Positions 60,663 through 64,000 of a stretch of 64,000 bases of DNA are shown in pieces. A program made the translations under genes and the position numbers. Under the pieces are notes generated by a model. The model ran no database searches. It saw only the letters and a list, made by a program, of their open reading frames with translations, and was not told the DNA's origin. Each line of letters starts with the position of its first letter. Within the stretch, counting starts at the first letter, position 1. The stretch comes from Ursus arctos (Eukaryota > Chordata > Mammalia > Carnivora > Ursidae): assembly GCF_023065955.2 (NCBI RefSeq), contig NW_026622985.1, positions 456,001 through 520,000 on the forward strand, in the 5' to 3' direction.

Positions 60663-61255
60663 GTGAGCTCGCCTGTCTATCCCCGAGGAACAAATGTTGC
60701 TTTCTGGGTTTCTTTCCAATCAAATTCAGATGAAATTCAGACAGTATACTCTGTGTTGGCGAATTGAACATAATACTAAAACAAAAATCATTTTCCTAAT
60801 GTCAACTGCTTGTATATGGAAATGAAATTATTTTTATATACAGATTTTATGTAAAAAGCTATATATACTTTTGAGATTATACATATGTAATTTCCCCGAT
60901 GGGGAGAGCATTGAGTGGTTGTCTCTTGCCAACCGTTAGCTGATTCGAGAAGACATTTACCATTGGTGACACCAAACCTGGTTCTAAACGCTGTGTTAGG
61001 ATCCTGTCCCTCAGTAACACTTTCTCCTGCTTGGATGAAGCATTTTGTAGTCACGGTCCTGAATGGACTGGACAGACATGTCCCCCAGGAAAAACAACTT
61101 CCTAAGGCATCCAGTTCACTTACTTTGGGGTCGTTGGACTCAACCACTGTGTTCCATCTGGGTTCCTAAAGTCATTGGGGGAAATAAAGCTCACGCAGAC
61201 AGACATTGTGTAGCATGACCTGAGCCTCACTGTGTCCTCTTTTCTGTACCTGCAG

Positions 61256-61280
61256 GTGACAGCACCATCCATTGAATGTA
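61256..61280 (+). CDS. Exon B3 (25 nt, phase 0 to 1)
   Basis: Acceptor cttttctgtacctgcag, donor gtacgt at 61281. Codes VTAPSIEC plus one base (A). Hand count gives 8 mismatches to B2 in 25 bases, against 3 in the 116 bases that follow the donor. Confidence 0.58.
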
Positions 61281-61696
61281 GTACGTATTCTGGAATCAGC
61301 CTCTTCCTGAGACAAAACTCTAGATGTTAATGCAGGTGGGGCATCCTTGCAATCCTCAGTCTGGCGAGCCACCCTGATTGGTTTGTGGGGGTGTGGTGGA
61401 CAGGAGATTTCCCAGGTGAAAAAGTGTGTCCATGTGTCTACAGTCCTAGGAAGCCATTGTATTCCCTGTGTGTGGTGTGGGTGTGTGTGCGTGAGGCTTG
61501 GGGTTGGGGTGTCTTGTGGCTCTATGTTGTATGATTGTTTGTGTTTTTGTGTGGGAGACAGGGAGAGTCAGACACAGAAACAGAGATGCAGAGAGGGAGA
61601 GGCAGAGATGGAAAGAGCGAGAGAGATTGCATATTTCTCCAGGAGGTGTATCCCACTGCCACTGCACAATGGCCATTGTCCACATTCAAAAAAAAT

Positions 61697-61742
61697 GAAG
61701 GAAGGAAGGAAGGAAGGAAGGAAGGAAGGAAGGAAGGAAGGA

Positions 61743-61806
<64 letters not shown>

Positions 61807-61829
61807 AAGAAAGAAAAAAGAAAAGAAAA
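61697..61829. repeat. (AAGG)n(AAAG)n(AG)n microsatellite, module 3 intron
   Basis: About eleven gaag units, then about thirteen aaag units, a GA run and impure A/G. At the same intron position as the AAAG/AAAC tract of module 2. Confidence 0.93.
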
Positions 61830-61977
61830 GACGAGATAAAGAAATCTCGTCACAGGGCACACATTATAGCCCTATTACCGCAGGAGGCCAAGCGGTGGCC
61901 CTCAGCTCATTCCTGGGAACCAAATGCCTCCATATGCTCTAACCCTATTCATAGCGAGCAATACTCCCCGAGTCATT

Positions 61978-62473
61978 CTGCTGCAGAGGTGAAGTGAGAG
62001 GTACATCCTGGAGTACATTTCTCTCTTCTCCTCACCACATCCATTATACTGGGACCAGAGCAAGACCTGCACTTGGCTCCATGGGAGAGAGGCTCATATG
62101 CAGCTGCCTGGAGACCCTCCTTGGCTGACGGGAATTCTAGAGGCCTGTGTGATGGCTGCTGGGCTGGCAGCACACACTGGCTCTCACTGTCCCTCTGAGC
62201 TGGTCTCTTGGGGCTGACTGGGCCCAGGACAGAGGCTCTGGGAAGTGGGGCCAGGGTCTTTGCTCCTGTCAGATCCCACTGACAGCGATGGGCCTGGTCC
62301 CCACATCGTGGTCACGGCCCACCCTCGGACCTTCCATCCATCTGCTCGGGGCCTCCCCTAGTCCTTCCAGGTCTCAGGGACTTTGGTGAACACTGCAGGT
62401 ACTGGTGTTTATGTGGCCACACCAGCTGGAGATTGCCCGTCACCCCACTGACAGACTAGGGGAATTCGGACAA
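61978..62473. repeat. Ancient duplicated block P, copy 2
   Basis: Partner of 39508-40015 in the same orientation, joined directly to the truncated fourth exon module. Begins ctgctgcagaggtgaag. Confidence 0.75.
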
Positions 62474-63135
62474 GTACCATTACCTCTATTGTCACATTCA
62501 TCTCCTCTCTGGGCTAGGACACTTACGGGCTGTCATCAATAGGAAGTGTGTCTCAAGTGCCCAAGATGAGCCCAGGCATCGGCAGTCACTTGATTGCCCA
62601 GTTGATGGTCACTCTCATGGCCCAGCATCACCCCAGGCCCATGGCAGCCGCCTCCATGTTAGCTGCATTGGCTCATTGATCAACTGATTGACTAGGGAGC
62701 GTGTCAGTAAACCCATGATTGTTCCTCCACTGTTCCCATTGCAGAGAACAGTCTGGTTGTTGGAGGTGACAGGAGAAGGGAAATAAGAAATTAATGATGC
62801 AGGGAGAGAGGAGGGAGGGTAGCAGGAGGGAGCAGAGGAAGGTAGGAAATCATGGGGACAGAAAGTCATGGGCACCACTGTGGCTGCTTCTTGAAAGAAT
62901 GGGCTGACAGGCACTGCTTCCTGGTCCCAGTTATGAAATCTGAGGGCTGGGAAGGGCCCAGAGACCCTGGACGCCTTTCTCATCAGTGAGGTAAAGGGAT
63001 CACGGCCCCATGGGTGGTGAGGTGGGGGGACTGCGGAGCTGAGGGCAGCATTGAGTTTTGGGGTTGGGGACATAATCCCAGGGGCAGTGGCCTGAGTCCT
63101 CACTTCACCCTGATTGTCCCCTTTCCTTTCCCAAG
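62474..63135. other. Putative last intron / intergenic DNA
   Basis: No repeat recognised except MIR-like wording at 62935-63000. An acceptor-like cttcctggtcccag at 62930 is followed by an interval with TGA in the needed frame, so I did not accept an exon there. Confidence 0.4.
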
Positions 63136-63209
63136 ACCAGGCCATGACGATGCTCACTGTCGTCCGTAAGGAAGACGACTTCGCAGGTTGCGAAGACTCG
63201 GACCCATAG
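63136..63209 (+). CDS. Predicted terminal coding exon
   Basis: A strong polypyrimidine acceptor, tgtcccctttcctttcccaag, precedes 63136. Its phase matches the outgoing phase of B3: A plus AC makes Asn, followed by QAMTMLTVVRKEDDFAGC and EDSDP, then TAG at 63207-63209. The tail is acidic. It is not part of the tandem module. Confidence rests on phase compatibility, acceptor strength and an in-frame stop shortly after. Confidence 0.5.
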
Positions 63210-63257
63210 ATCCACCATCTGCATGTAATTTATTTCCTCTTTCATTTTTATACTCCT

Positions 63258-63466
63258 TTTTTTTGGTAATGATTTATTTACTTTAGTTTGGGAGAGACTG
63301 AGATGGCACGAGTGGGGGAGGGACAGAGGAAGAGAGAGGGAGATCCAAAGCAGAATCCCCACTGAGGGCAGAGCCTGACATGGGACTTGACCCCAGGACC
63401 CAGAGATCATGACCTGAGCCGAAACCAGGAGTCACAAGCTTAACCACCTTTGCCACCCAGGCACCC
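63258..63466 (-). mobile_element. Older tRNA-derived SINE
   Basis: Reverse SINE: taatgatttatttactttag, gagggacagaggaagagaga, gagatcatgacctgagccga, gccacccaggcacccc. Sits in the probable 3'UTR of the predicted gene. Confidence 0.9.
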
Positions 63467-64000
63467 CTCTCCTCTCTCTTATTGATAAGGTCCTTTTTGT
63501 AGCTTTGGCCAAGTTCCTTTTTCCTGCTTGTTATGATCCTCCTCCTGCAGGATCTGGGCTCCTCCAGGCACTTGATGTTCTTGGATCTTCAAATCTATCA
63601 TCTCTCTCTTCAGCCCTGTCATTTTGGGGGCTCAAGGCACGAGATGCACAAATGTTCTATTTCTACCAACTCTCACCAGCTCTCTTGGGAATCCTCTAAA
63701 CCTAACCCCTCTCCTTTTCCAGAAAAAAATGTCTGATGCTTATGTGTACATTCATCACAATCCGAATTCTTGTTCCCCACGACTTCACCAATGATGATTT
63801 GGCTTTTCAGGGCCAACTCTAGACAACCTGATTGGAGCAAAATCATTCATTTGAGAAGCATCATCGGAAAGGAGGAAGCCCAATGGGCAGCACATTTTGG
63901 ATGCTATGTTGAGGCCTCCAAAAGAAATTCTGAATCCAAAGTTTTTTCACTAAGAGACCAGAAGGATATATCCTTTTTGTTCTCTCCTGGACAGAACAGT
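63467..64000. other. Non-repetitive end of window
   Basis: No exon, AATAAA signal or repeat that I can defend. A possible continuation of a 3'UTR or plain intergenic DNA. Confidence 0.4.

Larger units (their letters stand above)
57870..61977 (+). repeat. Tandem array of two-exon modules
   Basis: Modules start at about 57870, 58985 and 60215, with a truncated fourth at 61860-61977. Each begins ggcccagc or similar, tca(g)cccatgc, then tccatatcaa or ttcatagcgag, the A exon, about 0.4-0.6 kb of intron, the B exon, and a microsatellite-bearing intron. Modules 2 and 3 are the most alike (59335-59640 against 60912-61190). Module 3 has gained a SINE at 60333-60524. The fourth ends before any exon, where the sequence switches to block P. 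Confidence 0.85.
58022..63209 (+). other. Predicted partial gene: seven joined exons ending in TAG
   Basis: Exons 58022-58074, 58485-58509, 59134-59198, 59681-59705, 60586-60662, 61256-61280 and 63136-63209 all have AG acceptors after pyrimidine-rich stretches; the first six have GT donors. Joined in phase 1 they encode 113 complete codons with no internal stop, ending at TAG 63207-63209. In the other two frames the joined exons hit TGA at a junction or just after one. The product is acidic with Ser/Thr/Pro-rich octapeptides and no domain I recognise. The first exon needs one upstream base, so at least one 5' exon is missing. No poly(A) signal is obvious; a SINE (63258-63466) lies in the probable 3'UTR. 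Alternative reading: a decaying pseudogene or non-coding exons with chance-open frame, which the three frame-neutral A-exon lengths make less likely. Confidence 0.55.

Noticed and set aside
62931..62990. Possible extra exon between B3 and the terminal exon
   Set aside because: All three frames contain a stop before the only donor-like site, and the text resembles an old MIR-class repeat.
1..64000. CRISPR arrays, bacterial operons, rRNA, or endogenous retroviral gag/pol/env genes
   Set aside because: None is visible; all reverse-transcriptase motifs in the window belong to LINE-1 ORF2.

Overview
This is a mammalian nuclear genome window, almost certainly from a carnivoran and probably from a bear-like caniform. 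The evidence is at least thirteen tRNA-Lys-derived SINEs of the carnivore type (box-A-like head gcgcctgggtggc, tail aaataaataaataaaatct) and long, mostly antisense, carnivore-type LINE-1 copies. The SINE head reading gtggcacagcggttaagcg with a tctatctctgtc tail (45388-45589) is a form I associate with ursids. There is no bacterial, viral or plasmid gene, no CRISPR array and no rRNA.

Layout. 1-9.5 kb is AT-rich, gene-free DNA with two plus-strand L1 3' fragments and three SINEs. 9.5-15.9 kb is a nearly full-length minus-strand L1 (L1-A) whose two ORFs are damaged by only a few point lesions. 14.89-21.79 kb and 27.45-34.36 kb are a nearly identical 6.9-kb direct duplication. It starts inside the L1-A 5'UTR and carries a GC-rich, CCAAT-box-containing candidate promoter and first exon. 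21.2-25.2 kb is an old antisense L1 with a younger L1 and three SINEs nested in it. 34.36-38.17 kb is a second antisense L1 (L1-B) truncated at both ends; its 3' side is cut exactly at the duplication breakpoint. 38-57 kb is a patchwork of ancient repeats (MIR, L2, old L1, an ancient DNA-transposon-like element) and three anciently duplicated block pairs.

The most interesting part is 57.6-63.2 kb. A 1.1-1.6-kb module is repeated in tandem three times, plus a broken fourth copy. Each full module carries two small putative exons with canonical splice sites: an A exon of 53, 65 or 77 nt and a B exon of exactly 25 nt. In one reading frame all six exons join without a stop and continue into a terminal exon at 63136-63209 that ends in TAG, giving 113 complete codons. 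A+B is always a multiple of 3 with phase 1-1 ends. The two youngest modules are almost identical in intron sequence but clearly different inside the exons. This points to an unrecognised multi-exon gene, extending upstream, that grows by exon-module duplication and may be diversifying fast. I do not recognise the protein, and 5' exons, promoter and poly(A) signal are not identified.

No other protein-coding gene could be supported. Most other open frames lie in repeats or are short shadows.
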